Source of the DNA: Bradyrhizobium sp.
Lineage (GTDB): Bacteria; Pseudomonadota; Alphaproteobacteria; Rhizobiales; Xanthobacteraceae
DNA length: 64,000 nt
Assembly (NCBI GenBank): GCA_028290305.1
Contig: JAQGKC010000346.1
Span: 1 to 64,000 of the forward strand
Direction: 5' to 3'
Each line of letters opens with the position of its first letter. The stretch's first letter is position 1. Positions 42,154-51,243 of the stretch are shown one piece after another. The notes beneath the pieces were generated by a model, which did no database searches, was not told the DNA's origin, and was given only the letters and a program-made list of their open reading frames with translations. A program made the translations under genes and the position numbers.

Positions 42154-42764
42154 TGATTGATCGTCAGGCTCGCAAACATCTCTTTGAAACCGTGGCGCAC
42201 CGCGTCATTGCGAGCGCCGATGAACTTACCGATCTCGATCGCGCCATTGGCGATGGCGATCACGGGGTCAACATGCGGCGCGGCTTTGAAGCCGTGCTGG
42301 CCGCGGTGGATGAGCTCTCCGCCAAGACCCTGGGCGAGTCCCTGAAGGGCGTCGGGACGACCCTTGTCATGAAAGTGGGCGGGGCATCCGGTCCGCTCTA
42401 CGGGACATTATTCATGTCACTCGGCAAGTCGCTGGCAGACGAGGTGACGTACGAGCAGGCCGCCGATGCGTTTGCTGCCGCGATCGAAGCCGTCAAGGCG
42501 CGCGGAAAGTCTGATGTTGGCCAAAAGACCATGCTTGACGTGCTTTTTCCTGTGCTTGGCGTCTTGCGCGAAGGAGGGGCCGACATGACAGCGCGCCTAA
42601 AGGCGACCGCCAAGGCTGCGGCGGAGGATACGATTCCAATGCGGGCGATCCGCGGGCGCGCGTCGTTTCTGGGCGAGCGCAGCATTGGTCACATGGATCC
42701 TGGCGCACGATCGTCCGCGTTGATAGTCGATGCGGTCGCAGATGTAATGGAAGGCTTCGCATGA
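42150..42764 (+). CDS. dhaL: Dihydroxyacetone kinase subunit DhaL (ADP-binding)
   Basis: A 204-residue subunit that holds ADP and passes phosphate from DhaM to dihydroxyacetone on DhaK. It has the Mg-ADP motif AIGDGDHGVNMRRG and the C-terminal loop RGRASFLGERSIGHMDPGA. The ATG overlaps the ABC ATPase stop. In PTS-type Dha kinases ADP is a bound cofactor, rephosphorylated by DhaM. Confidence 0.92.
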   Translation: MMIDRQARKHLFETVAHRVIASADELTDLDRAIGDGDHGVNMRRGFEAVLAAVDELSAKTLGESLKGVGTTLVMKVGGASGPLYGTLFMSLGKSLADEVTYEQAADAFAAAIEAVKARGKSDVGQKTMLDVLFPVLGVLREGGADMTARLKATAKAAAEDTIPMRAIRGRASFLGERSIGHMDPGARSSALIVDAVADVMEGFA

Positions 42765-43153
42765 GCGAGAATGTTGGAATCGTCATCGTGTCTCACTCGG
42801 CGGACGTGGCCCGGGGCACTGCTCTGATGGTCGAGCAGATGGTCGGCCGTGAAGTGCCACTTGGCTGGTGCGGCGGAGATCCGGGCGGTGGGTTGGGTAC
42901 AAGCGTCGAGGCGATTATGAAAGCGATTGAACAGGCGTGGTCGGAAAGCGGTGTTGCCATTCTGGTCGACCTTGGCGGCGCAGAAACCAATAGCGAGATG
43001 GCGATCGAAATGTTGCCCGAGGAGCGCCGTGACCGCGTCGTCGTTTGCAACGCGCCTGTCGTTGAAGGGGCAGTCATGGCGGCGACCGAAGCAGCTTCGG
43101 GAGCGACGCTTGAGGCCGTGCGTCGCACCGCCGAAGAGCTGACGCCGGTCTGA
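42761..43153 (+). CDS. dhaM: PTS-dependent dihydroxyacetone kinase phosphotransferase DhaM
   Basis: A 130-residue EIIA-mannose-type phosphocarrier with the phosphorylated His in IVSHSADVARG (His12) and LVDLGGAETNSEMAIEML. Only the EIIA domain is present. E. coli DhaM carries HPr and EI-like domains in the same chain; here these are separate genes directly downstream. The start overlaps the dhaL stop (ATGA). Confidence 0.9.
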   Translation: MSENVGIVIVSHSADVARGTALMVEQMVGREVPLGWCGGDPGGGLGTSVEAIMKAIEQAWSESGVAILVDLGGAETNSEMAIEMLPEERRDRVVVCNAPVVEGAVMAATEAASGATLEAVRRTAEELTPV

Positions 43154-43168
43154 TGCGGGGCAAATGCT

Positions 43169-43450
43169 ATGAATAAGCTTCGGGCATCGGTGTTCATGCG
43201 GCATGAGGTCGGATTGCATGCTCGCCCCTCGGTCAAGTTGACCAAACTTGCGAAGGCCTTTGAATCGCGTATCGATCTCGGCCTGTCGCCGGATGGCCCC
43301 TGGATCGACGCAAAGAGTATCGTCAAGGTAATGGCTACCAAGGCGCCGAAAGATTCGACCATTTATTTTCGTGCGGAGGGGACTGATGCGAAGGCCGCGC
43401 TGGAAGCGCTAGTGACCCTCGTCAACGGAGATTTTCAGGATGGACGATAG
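43169..43450 (+). CDS. HPr-family phosphocarrier protein
   Basis: A 93-residue HPr with the phospho-His loop EVGLHARPSVKL (His17). The Ser-site helix reads AKSIVKVMATKAP, with Ser in the HPr-kinase position. It should carry phosphate from the adjacent EI to DhaM. It overlaps the EI gene by 11 bp. Confidence 0.9.
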   Translation: MNKLRASVFMRHEVGLHARPSVKLTKLAKAFESRIDLGLSPDGPWIDAKSIVKVMATKAPKDSTIYFRAEGTDAKAALEALVTLVNGDFQDGR

Positions 43451-45050
43451 AACGCATCGAACTGCTCATCGCATCGAGGGGAGATCCGCCGCCCCCGGAA
43501 TCGCGTTGGGTCCGCTCGTGCGTTTGATTCCCGCGACGCATGATGCCCGTCAAAACCGGTCTCCGGCGGACGAGCACCAGGCCCTTGTCGACGCACTCGC
43601 GGCGTCCCAGGTGGATCTCACCGTGCTCGCGCGCGAAGCGGGGGACGCCGACGCGGAGGCCATTCTCTCTTTCCAGATTGCGCTGCTCGAAGACGACAAT
43701 CTCGCAGCGCCGGCTTTTGCGTCGATCGCGGGTGGCGAGGTGGCCAATCGGGCGTGGAGCGCCGCGATTGATCCGGAAATCGCCTCATACGATCAGGCCA
43801 ACGATCCTTATTTCCGCGCCCGTGCATCCGATTTGCGCGATCTCCGTGATCGCGTACTGAGACATCTGGCAGGCGAAGCTGATCAGATCGTGCCGGCCGG
43901 AGTTATCGTCGCCGCCGACGATATGCCTCCTTCCACGTTTCTGGCCACCGATTGGCATGACGGTGGCCTGGTATTGCGCCGGGGGAGCCCCAGCAGCCAT
44001 GTCGCCATTCTCGCCAGGTCGCGCGGAGTGCCGATGATTGTGGGCGTAGACGTCGATCATCTTGAAAATGGTGCGGACGCACTGCTCGATGGCGACGCGG
44101 GGCTTCTCATTGTCGATCCCGATTCCGATATGCGGGTCAGCTATCGTCAGCGCCGCGCCGAGCAGTCGGAGATCCGGCAAGCCGGTGCTTCATTCAGTGG
44201 GCCTGCGCTGACAGCCGGTGGTGAACGGGTTCGGGTCATGATCAATGTCACCGGCCTCGCCGAGCTCAGGGATTTCGATCCGGCCCATGTCGACGGCATC
44301 GGCCTGATGCGGACCGAGTTTCTATTTCAGGGCCGCGAAAAACTCCCGACCGAGGAGGAGCAATATCAGATCTATAGGCGGATGCTTGAATGGGCCGCCG
44401 GCCGGCCCGTGACTATCCGCACCCTCGACGCCGGAGGCGACAAGCCGATCGTGGGTTTGACGCAACCCGGGGACATAAATCCATTTCTCGGTGTGCGCGG
44501 CGTGCGGCTGTCATTGCGGCATCTGGACGTGTTTCGCGAACAGTTGCGAGCGCTGGCCCGTGCCGCCGTAGCAGGAAACCTCAAGGTGATGATTCCGATG
44601 GTCACGGTCCCGGAGGAGCTAAACCGCTGCCGCACGCTGCTCGAACAAGCCGTCGAGCAGCTGCATCGCGAAGGCAGGGAAGCGCAATTGCCGCCGCTCG
44701 GCATGATGGTCGAGGTGCCGGCGGCTGCGCTTACCATCGAAGATTTCAATGCCGACTTCTTTTCCATCGGCAGCAACGATCTCATCCAGTACGTAGCGGC
44801 GGCGAGCCGGGACGAACCGCAACTCGCCGATCTTGCCCGCCCTTCGCGTGCGGTGTTCGGTCTGATCGGGCATGTCGTGAAGCACGGGGACCGCCGCGGT
44901 CGTGAAATCAGCTTGTGCGGCGACCTTGCCGGCGATCCCGCGCAGGTCGCGGCGCTGCTAGATCAGGGCTTGCGCACCTTTTCGGTCGCGCCGGGGGCGC
45001 TGGGGCCTGTAAAGGCCGCGATCGCCCGCTATTGCGGCCCTGCCGCATGA
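43440..45050 (+). CDS. ptsI: Phosphoenolpyruvate--protein phosphotransferase (enzyme I)
   Basis: A 536-residue EI. The N-terminal domain contains the phospho-His (RGSPSSHVAILARSRGVP, His187). The PEP-binding barrel has RTLDAGGDKP, VRGVRLSLRHLD, IGSNDLIQY, and the catalytic Cys in LCGDLAGDP. It is the PEP-fuelled start of the chain EI to HPr to DhaM to DhaL. No sugar EIIBC is encoded nearby, so it appears dedicated to the dihydroxyacetone kinase. Confidence 0.92.
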   Translation: MDDRTHRTAHRIEGRSAAPGIALGPLVRLIPATHDARQNRSPADEHQALVDALAASQVDLTVLAREAGDADAEAILSFQIALLEDDNLAAPAFASIAGGEVANRAWSAAIDPEIASYDQANDPYFRARASDLRDLRDRVLRHLAGEADQIVPAGVIVAADDMPPSTFLATDWHDGGLVLRRGSPSSHVAILARSRGVPMIVGVDVDHLENGADALLDGDAGLLIVDPDSDMRVSYRQRRAEQSEIRQAGASFSGPALTAGGERVRVMINVTGLAELRDFDPAHVDGIGLMRTEFLFQGREKLPTEEEQYQIYRRMLEWAAGRPVTIRTLDAGGDKPIVGLTQPGDINPFLGVRGVRLSLRHLDVFREQLRALARAAVAGNLKVMIPMVTVPEELNRCRTLLEQAVEQLHREGREAQLPPLGMMVEVPAAALTIEDFNADFFSIGSNDLIQYVAAASRDEPQLADLARPSRAVFGLIGHVVKHGDRRGREISLCGDLAGDPAQVAALLDQGLRTFSVAPGALGPVKAAIARYCGPAA

Positions 45051-45466
45051 GCACGCAAGCTACCCCGGCAGGTTCTCAGGACCTTATCGCGGCCTACAAG
45101 GCCATCCTTCGGGATGTGCTGGATCGACGGCCCTCCGGCATGCGCCAGAGGTTGGCCGAAGCGCTCGGCAAGAACCGCAGCTTCATCACGCAGATCGCCA
45201 ACCCTGCCTATCAGACGCCGATCCCGGCTCAGCACGTTCAGCCGATTATCCAGATCTGCCATTTCTCGGTGCAGGAAAAGGACCGGTTTCTCGAAGCCTA
45301 TCACCGGGCGCATCCGCGGCGGCTGCTTCTCCTTAAGGAACGGGAGCGAGGCAGACGTCTCACGCTGATGCTGCCGGATCTGGGAACCGAACAGAAGAAC
45401 CACAAGCTGGACTCACTGCTGAGTGAGTTTGCGGAGAAAGTTGCGAGGCTGATCGAGGACACCTGA
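45047..45466 (+). CDS. HTH-like small protein between ptsI and dhaK
   Basis: A 139-residue soluble, basic protein. The segment GMRQRLAEALGKNRSFITQIANP looks like a Cro/XRE helix-turn-helix (RQRLAEALGKNRSFITQI). The C-terminal part is charged, helical and rich in Arg/Lys (RLLLLKERERGRRL), with KLDSLLSEFAEKVARLI as a possible coiled coil. ATGA overlap with ptsI supports translation. It may be the transcriptional regulator of the operon, or an assembly partner of the kinase; no family was recognised with certainty. Confidence 0.65.
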   Translation: MSTQATPAGSQDLIAAYKAILRDVLDRRPSGMRQRLAEALGKNRSFITQIANPAYQTPIPAQHVQPIIQICHFSVQEKDRFLEAYHRAHPRRLLLLKERERGRRLTLMLPDLGTEQKNHKLDSLLSEFAEKVARLIEDT

Positions 45467-45496
45467 CGCAGAAGAAACAACAAACGGGAGGCCAGG

Positions 45497-46486
45497 ATGA
45501 AGAAGTTGATCAACGCCGCCGAGAGCGTGGTGAACGAAAGTCTTGCCGGATTCTGTGCGGCGCATTCCGACATTGTGCGTATAGGCGAGCATGCACCGTT
45601 CGTGCAGCGTCGGCATCTCAAGCCCGGTAAGGTGGCGTTATTGTCGGGTGGGGGCTCCGGACACGAACCGCTTCACACCGGCTTCGTCGGGCACGGAATG
45701 CTGGATGCCGCATGTCCCGGTCAGGTTTTCACCTCGCCGACGCCCGATCTCATTCTCGCCGCTGCCGAGGCAGCGGACACTGCTGGAGGTGTATTATTCA
45801 TCGTCAAGAATTACGAAGGCGACGTCATGAACTTCGACATGGCGCGCGAGATGTCGGAAAAATCAATTGCGACCGTGATTACCGATGACGACGTGGCGGT
45901 GGAGACTTCGACTTTTTCGACAGGACGGCGCGGCGTTGCAGGCACGCTCATCGTAGAGAAAATTGTCGGAGCGGCTGCCGAGGAAGGACGCGACCTTGCC
46001 GCCTTGAAGGTGCTGGGCGATCGCGTCAATGCGGCCACGCGCTCGATCGGGATTGCGCTGACGAGCTGCACGGTTCCGGCGGCCGGCAAGGCAACTTTCG
46101 ACATTGCAGAGGACGAGATGGAGGTCGGTGTCGGTATCCACGGGGAGCCCGGGCGCCGACGTGTTAAACTCAGGCCGGCTGCCGAGATAGCGGCGGAGAT
46201 GGTCAACGCCATCACTGCCGACCTGGGTGAGCGCGCGCGAGGCCAGGTTATTCTATTGATCAACGGCTTCGGAGCAACGCCGCTTTCGGAGCTTTATCTG
46301 ATGTATGGCGCTGTCCGCAGATTGCTCGAACCAGCCGGTAGTATCGTTACGCGATCGCTCGTGGGCAATTTTGTCACTTCGCTCGATATGGCAGGTTGTT
46401 CGGCGACGGTATCGATCCTTGATGAAGAGATGAAGCGCCTCTGGGACGCACCTGTCCATACGCCGGCTTTGCGTTGGGGAATGTAG
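45497..46486 (+). CDS. dhaK: Dihydroxyacetone kinase subunit DhaK
   Basis: A 329-residue substrate-binding subunit. It has the SGGGSGHEPLHTGFVG motif, VKNYEGDVMNF, and the His that forms a hemiaminal with dihydroxyacetone (His215 in VGIHGEPGRRR). It is slightly shorter than E. coli DhaK. It is the last gene of the ABC-Dha-PTS operon, separated from dhaL by the phosphotransfer genes. The product is dihydroxyacetone phosphate for glycolysis. Confidence 0.92.
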   Translation: MKKLINAAESVVNESLAGFCAAHSDIVRIGEHAPFVQRRHLKPGKVALLSGGGSGHEPLHTGFVGHGMLDAACPGQVFTSPTPDLILAAAEAADTAGGVLFIVKNYEGDVMNFDMAREMSEKSIATVITDDDVAVETSTFSTGRRGVAGTLIVEKIVGAAAEEGRDLAALKVLGDRVNAATRSIGIALTSCTVPAAGKATFDIAEDEMEVGVGIHGEPGRRRVKLRPAAEIAAEMVNAITADLGERARGQVILLINGFGATPLSELYLMYGAVRRLLEPAGSIVTRSLVGNFVTSLDMAGCSATVSILDEEMKRLWDAPVHTPALRWGM

Positions 46487-46565
46487 GTAGTCCTCGAATG
46501 ACGCTCGGTTGCCACCGCAAATCGAGTCGCGGGAAGCCGGCTTGCTACCGGCCGGAGCTAATTTT

Positions 46566-47612
46566 CTAGGCAACTGTCACCAAAACCTCGTAAACGCAGT
46601 TTCTGGCGTTACTGAGAGGCTGTGTTTCGCCGAATTGGTCGATCGCTCGCGACATCAAGGCATATTTACCGGGAAGTCTCGGATTCCACGTCAGCGTAAA
46701 TCGCTGCCACGACCACCGATGTGCGGCTTCGACGTTGGCGGAAATCCAGGTTTCTCCGCCATCCGTACTGACCCCGACATCTCTGATGCCGGCGTCAGCC
46801 CACGCCCATCCCCAGATCTGATTTGCTTCTCTGCGAATTGTTGAATTCGGAGTGTGCGAAACAATGACCGATTCCGGCGCGATCTGCCATACAGGTTTCG
46901 AGCCTCCTGCCGGATTTTCTGCGGTCGGCGCGACGGGATCGTTGTAATACCTGGTTGTGAACGGACCCGAGGGACGTCGGTCGGAAAGCTCCAGCCGATA
47001 CAGCCATTTCACTGAATTCGTGCCGTAGAAGCCTGGGACGATCAGCCGAAGCGGGAAGCCGTGCTCACTGTCCAGTGGCGCACCGTTGAGTTCATAGGCA
47101 AGCAGCGCATCCCCCTTGGGGACGCGGCTTAAAGGCATGTCCTTCAGATAGACGCTGGATTCGACATCCTCGAAGATTCCTCGATCGAGGCCATACGACC
47201 ACAGATATTTGGCGTCTGCCTGCATACCGACACTCCCGAGCAGTGTCGCGAGATCGACGCCGCCCCATACGACGTTCGCGAACCGTCGTGTCGCGATGTG
47301 AGGAGCCATCGGAAACCCCGCACATTCATGCAGGGCGGTGACTTCTCGCTTCGGCATCCGGACGATCTCGGCGAACGAAAGACGGACGGGTTTCTGCACA
47401 AGTCCGACGATGTCCAGCCACCAATCCTCGGTGCGTGCCCTGGGAATGCCCACATGGCTGAGAACGAAAACGTCGCCCGCGGACGTGATCGGTTCGGTCA
47501 ACTGATGAGGCGCAAGCGGAATGTGGCGCACGGTGCGGCGTGGAAAGACGTCGATTACCGGAGGCTGATCATGTCCGATCGCAGTTGGGTCGTCGGGTGC
47601 AGGCATCCACAT
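46566..47612 (-). CDS. Sulfite oxidase family molybdopterin enzyme
   Basis: A ~348-residue protein. The Moco domain carries the molybdenum-ligating Cys in TALHECAGFP, with VYLKDMPLSR and NGAPLDSEHGFPLRLIVPGFYG. The C-terminal Mo-co dimerisation domain is present (IWGWAWADAGIRDVGVSTDGG). There is no heme domain and no clear signal peptide. The start may be ATG 47612 or 47606; a longer TTG reading to 47657 would run into an operator palindrome. It could detoxify sulfite released from a sulfonate, consistent with the SsuABC-like importer further on. Confidence 0.85.
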   Translation of the reverse strand: MWMPAPDDPTAIGHDQPPVIDVFPRRTVRHIPLAPHQLTEPITSAGDVFVLSHVGIPRARTEDWWLDIVGLVQKPVRLSFAEIVRMPKREVTALHECAGFPMAPHIATRRFANVVWGGVDLATLLGSVGMQADAKYLWSYGLDRGIFEDVESSVYLKDMPLSRVPKGDALLAYELNGAPLDSEHGFPLRLIVPGFYGTNSVKWLYRLELSDRRPSGPFTTRYYNDPVAPTAENPAGGSKPVWQIAPESVIVSHTPNSTIRREANQIWGWAWADAGIRDVGVSTDGGETWISANVEAAHRWSWQRFTLTWNPRLPGKYALMSRAIDQFGETQPLSNARNCVYEVLVTVA

Positions 47613-47650
47613 CGCTCGAAAAAACGGCAGGCCGTGAAACAAATAACGGC

Positions 47651-47678
47651 ATGTCAAAGTGACATATTAGTTTGACAT
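47651..47678. promoter_or_regulatory. GntR-type operator A (between sulfite oxidase and MFS)
   Basis: ATGTCA at 47651-47656 faces TGACAT at 47660-47665 with a 3-bp spacer, and TTTGACAT recurs at 47671-47678. The half-site matches the perfect palindrome in the nitrilase promoter. It lies between divergent genes and could control both. Confidence 0.6.
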
Positions 47679-47728
47679 CCAAGTCGTCGCTTGTCTAGGT
47701 TTCGAACATTCTGAAGGGGGAATTTGCC

Positions 47729-49057
47729 ATGGCAAGCACGATCGATACCGGAGTGGCCGCCCAGGTGACGGATAGACAACGTCTACTGGCGGTGTTCGCT
47801 TCATGCTTTGGCTGGTCTCTGGACCTGTTTGACCTCTTCATTCTGCTCTATGTCGCACCCGTGATCGGAAAGCTGTTCTTTCCATCCGATCGTCCGACGC
47901 TTTCGCTCGCCGCGGTATATGCCTCCTTCACTGTCACGCTATTGATGAGGCCTGTCGGATCCGCGATTTTCGGCAGCTACGCCGACAGGCATGGCAGGAA
48001 AGCTGCGATGTTCACCGCGGTCTGCGGCGTCGGAATCGTGACAGCCGCATTCGGACTTCTCCCGACACTTGCCCAGGTGGGATTGCTTGCTCCCATTGCG
48101 TTCCTTGCATTGCGGCTTGTTCAGGGCGTGTTCGTCGGAGGAGTGGTCGCGACCACGCATACCGTGGGCACGGAGTCGGTGCCGGCGAACTGGCGTGGCG
48201 CAGTTTCCGGTCTCGTGGGAGGCGGTGGTGCCGGTCTCGGCGCTCTTCTTGCGTCGCTCGCCTTCTTTGTGGCGTCTTCGCTTTATCCCAGCCCGGAGTT
48301 CGAGGTATGGGGTTGGCGCGTCATGTTTTACTCGGGTATCCTGAGTTCGGTCTTGGGGCTTTTCATCCTGAGATATCTCGAGGAATCGCCGGTCTGGCTG
48401 TCCGCGAAAGCCCGACGGTCTGCCGCGCCGGCAGACACAAAGTCTCCCGCCGCCCAAGTATTCGCGGGTGCTTACCGCAACACGCTGCTCGTGAATCTTC
48501 TGATCACGGCCGGTGCAGGCTCGGCATATTATGTCACGTCCGGATACCTGCCGACGTTCCTGAAGCTGATCAACAAGATTCCGAATTCCACGGCTTCGAT
48601 GATTCTTATCGGCTCCGCGCTGGTTGCGACGGTCACCGGGCCGTTCATCGGTTATCTCAGCGACAGGATCGGCCGGCGCAGTACATTCGTCCTGATCGGG
48701 ATTCCCGCTCTCGTTCTTCTGCCGCTGATGTACCTCTGGATGGGCGAGACACAGAATATCGCGGTCATTGCCGGCTATGCGTTCGCGATTTCATTCTTCG
48801 GGAACGCGGTCCTCGCTCCGGTGCCGATTTTCCTCAACGAGCGGTTCCCGACGGCTCTGCGCGCCAGCGGAACAGGGCTGTCCTGGAACATCGGCTTTGC
48901 GTTCGGCGGGATGATGCCGACCTTCGTTTCGCTCGCGAGCGGCGAGACAGCGAATATTCCGACCGCGCTTGCGGTGTTCTGCTTTGGCTCGTGCCTGCTG
49001 CTCCTGATCGGCGCGTTCGTTGTCGGCGAGACGAAGGGAAGGGTGCTCAACGATTAG
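47729..49057 (+). CDS. MFS transporter, metabolite:H+ symporter type
   Basis: A 442-residue carrier with about twelve spans. The AAHS/SHS-type first helix is GWSLDLFDLFILLYVAPVIG, the loop 2-3 motif is GSYADRHGRKAA, and ESPVW follows TM6. Members import carboxylates, including aromatic and lactate-type acids. The ATG 47729 follows AAGGGGG. It lies in the proposed GntR regulon, with operator A upstream and operator B just after its stop. Confidence 0.85.
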   Translation: MASTIDTGVAAQVTDRQRLLAVFASCFGWSLDLFDLFILLYVAPVIGKLFFPSDRPTLSLAAVYASFTVTLLMRPVGSAIFGSYADRHGRKAAMFTAVCGVGIVTAAFGLLPTLAQVGLLAPIAFLALRLVQGVFVGGVVATTHTVGTESVPANWRGAVSGLVGGGGAGLGALLASLAFFVASSLYPSPEFEVWGWRVMFYSGILSSVLGLFILRYLEESPVWLSAKARRSAAPADTKSPAAQVFAGAYRNTLLVNLLITAGAGSAYYVTSGYLPTFLKLINKIPNSTASMILIGSALVATVTGPFIGYLSDRIGRRSTFVLIGIPALVLLPLMYLWMGETQNIAVIAGYAFAISFFGNAVLAPVPIFLNERFPTALRASGTGLSWNIGFAFGGMMPTFVSLASGETANIPTALAVFCFGSCLLLLIGAFVVGETKGRVLND

Positions 49058-49065
49058 GTGATATT

Positions 49066-49091
49066 CAACATGCTAAATTGACATGTTAGAT
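49066..49091. promoter_or_regulatory. GntR-type operator B (upstream of the reductase gene)
   Basis: CAACATG-x-TAAATTG-ACATGTT occupies this stretch. Its core CTAAATTGACATGT (49073-49086) is identical to 14 bp of operator C upstream of the nitrilase gene. It lies nine bases past the MFS stop and about 65 bp before the reductase ATG, implying a second promoter. Confidence 0.6.
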
Positions 49092-49152
49092 TTGATGGCA
49101 TAGGACGACGCTGTCATCGAAGGTCACATTGCGGAAATCGAGGAGCGGTTGT

Positions 49153-50091
49153 ATGCGCATACTATGCTTGGGGGCGGGCGCCATCGGAGGTTATTTCGGC
49201 GGCCGGCTCATCGAAGGAGGTGCCGATATCGAATTTCTCGTTCGCGAGAATCGTCAGAAGCAACTTCGCGCCGATGGCATCCGCATCGAGAGCAAATTTG
49301 GGAACTGCGCCGTGTCTGCGAAGGCCGTCACCAGCAAGGAAGCGCAGGGGCCGTACGATCTCGTTTTATTGACCTGCAAAGCGTACGATTTGGCGGGTGC
49401 CATTGCGACCATTGCGCCGTTCGTCGGGCCGCAGACCGCCGTGCTGCCGCTGCTGAACGGCGTCGCTCATATCGATCGACTGAACGAAGAGTTTGGACGC
49501 GAGCGGGTGCTGGGCGGCGTAGCCAAGATTGCTGCCACGCTTACTCCAGAAGGGCTGATCAAGCACCTCAACGACTGGCGTTATATTACGTTTGGCGAAC
49601 AGAACGGCGACATGAGCGTTCGAGTTCTCGCCTTGAAGGCGGCCTTCGACAAGACGTCGGTCATCGCGACGGTCGTCCCGAACATCATGCAGACGATGTG
49701 GGAAAAGGTCGTGCATCTTTCGACCGTCGCCGGAATGACCTGTTCAATGCGCGCCAGCGTCGGTGATATCGCGCGGACGCGTGACGGCACCGAGTTGATG
49801 ATCCAGCTTCTGGAGCGAAACGCCGAGATTGCCGGGCGCGAGGGATATCCACCTTCGGACACGTTCCTTGCCGAGTATCGTCAGCTTTTTCACGACCAAA
49901 GCTCCACCTACGCGGCATCGATGCTGCGCGATATCGAGCGGAACGGACCGGTCGAAGCCGATCATATTCTGGGCTTCATGCTCGATAAGGCGATTCAGCA
50001 CAAGGTTGATCCGTCGCTGCATCGCTTCATTTACGTTCATCTGCAGGCCTATGAGCAGCGTCGAGCCGCGGCGATTTCGAAGGCTGCGTGA
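49153..50091 (+). CDS. Ketopantoate reductase family protein (ApbA/PanE-like)
   Basis: A 312-residue NAD(P)-dependent dehydrogenase. The dinucleotide motif is ILCLGAGAIGGYFGGRL, with catalytic LTCKAYD and GVAHIDRL segments and the C-terminal substrate-binding helix bundle. ATG 49153 has AGGAG at 49141-49145, so upstream in-frame residues are excluded. In a catabolic cluster it more likely reduces or oxidises a 2-oxo/hydroxy acid than makes pantoate. Its stop overlaps the tartrate dehydrogenase-like start. Confidence 0.83.
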   Translation: MRILCLGAGAIGGYFGGRLIEGGADIEFLVRENRQKQLRADGIRIESKFGNCAVSAKAVTSKEAQGPYDLVLLTCKAYDLAGAIATIAPFVGPQTAVLPLLNGVAHIDRLNEEFGRERVLGGVAKIAATLTPEGLIKHLNDWRYITFGEQNGDMSVRVLALKAAFDKTSVIATVVPNIMQTMWEKVVHLSTVAGMTCSMRASVGDIARTRDGTELMIQLLERNAEIAGREGYPPSDTFLAEYRQLFHDQSSTYAASMLRDIERNGPVEADHILGFMLDKAIQHKVDPSLHRFIYVHLQAYEQRRAAAISKAA

Positions 50092-51143
50092 TGGGAACAT
50101 ATCGCATTGCCGTCATCGCCGGTGACGGTATCGGCCGGGAAGTGATGCCTGAAGGCCTTAAGGTCCTTGAGGTCGCGGCGCGGAAATTCGGAATTTCGTT
50201 TCGATGGGACGAGTTCGATTGGTCGTGCGAACGCTATCAACGCACCGGTCGCATGATGCCTGACGATGGCCTTGATCGGATCAGGCGTCATGATGCGATC
50301 TATCTAGGCGCAGTGGGATATCCGGGTGTTCCGGATCATGTCTCGCTTTGGGGTTTGTTGATTCCCATCCGGCGGGAATTCAACCAGTATGCCAATGTGC
50401 GACCCGTGCGACTTATGCCCGGTGTCAGGAGTCCTTTGGCAGGTAGGTCTTCCGCCGACATCGATATGCTGATCGTTCGCGAGAACACTGAAGGCGAATA
50501 TTCGACGGTCGGCGCAATTGTGGATGAAGGAGGCGAGAACGAGCGGGCCGTCCAGGAAAGCGTCTTCACGCGCAAGGGGGTTGATCGCATCCTCCGATAC
50601 GCTTTCGAGGCAGCCAAAGGCCGTCGCCGCCACGTCAGCTCTGCGACCAAATCGAACGGGATCGCCATCACGATGCCGTATTGGGACAAGCGGTTTGCGA
50701 GCATCGCCGAGGAATATCCCGATATCCGGACGGCCCAGTATCACATCGATATCCTGACGGCTCAATTCGTTCGCAACCCTCAGTATTTCGATGTCGTCGT
50801 GGGCTCCAACTTGTTCGGAGACATCCTCTCCGACTTGGGACCAGCCTGCGCCGGCACCATCGCCATCGCACCGTCGGCGAACATCAATCCCGAGCGGGAA
50901 TTTCCGTCGATGTTTGAGCCTGTCCATGGTTCGGCTCCCGACATCTTCGGGAGGAAGATCGCGAACCCGATCGGACAAATCTGGTCTGGCGCGATGATGC
51001 TCGATCATTTGGGTCATCCCGAGGTAGCAGCGGCCATCGTGGGGGCAATCGAACGGGTCCTCCTTGAAGGTCCCCACAATCCCGACCTGGGAGGGACCGC
51101 CTCCACCGAAGATGTAGGATCCGCAATAGCTTCGGCGGTCTAG
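50091..51143 (+). CDS. Tartrate/D-malate dehydrogenase-like beta-decarboxylating oxidoreductase
   Basis: A 350-residue member of the isopropylmalate/isocitrate dehydrogenase family. It has IAVIAGDGIGREVMPEG, IPIRREFNQYANVRPVRLMPG (the tartrate/malate subtype), RENTEGEYSTVG, and SNLFGDILSDLGPACAG with the metal Asp residues. It would oxidise a 2-hydroxy dicarboxylate with NAD and possibly decarboxylate it. The TGATG junction couples it to the upstream reductase. Confidence 0.85.
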   Translation: MGTYRIAVIAGDGIGREVMPEGLKVLEVAARKFGISFRWDEFDWSCERYQRTGRMMPDDGLDRIRRHDAIYLGAVGYPGVPDHVSLWGLLIPIRREFNQYANVRPVRLMPGVRSPLAGRSSADIDMLIVRENTEGEYSTVGAIVDEGGENERAVQESVFTRKGVDRILRYAFEAAKGRRRHVSSATKSNGIAITMPYWDKRFASIAEEYPDIRTAQYHIDILTAQFVRNPQYFDVVVGSNLFGDILSDLGPACAGTIAIAPSANINPEREFPSMFEPVHGSAPDIFGRKIANPIGQIWSGAMMLDHLGHPEVAAAIVGAIERVLLEGPHNPDLGGTASTEDVGSAIASAV

Positions 51144-51243
51144 ATCGCCTAACTCCGTACTATCCGGACCGCCGCTCTTAGAATATCTTGCACGAGTCGT
51201 AAAATGAGGCGCGTGGCGTCGGCAACGCCGTTTCGGTTGGATC

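Noticed and set aside
46500..46565. GCCGG...CCGGC hairpin between dhaK and sulfite oxidase
   Set aside because: The stem is only 5 bp with a 7-base loop; too weak to call a terminator.
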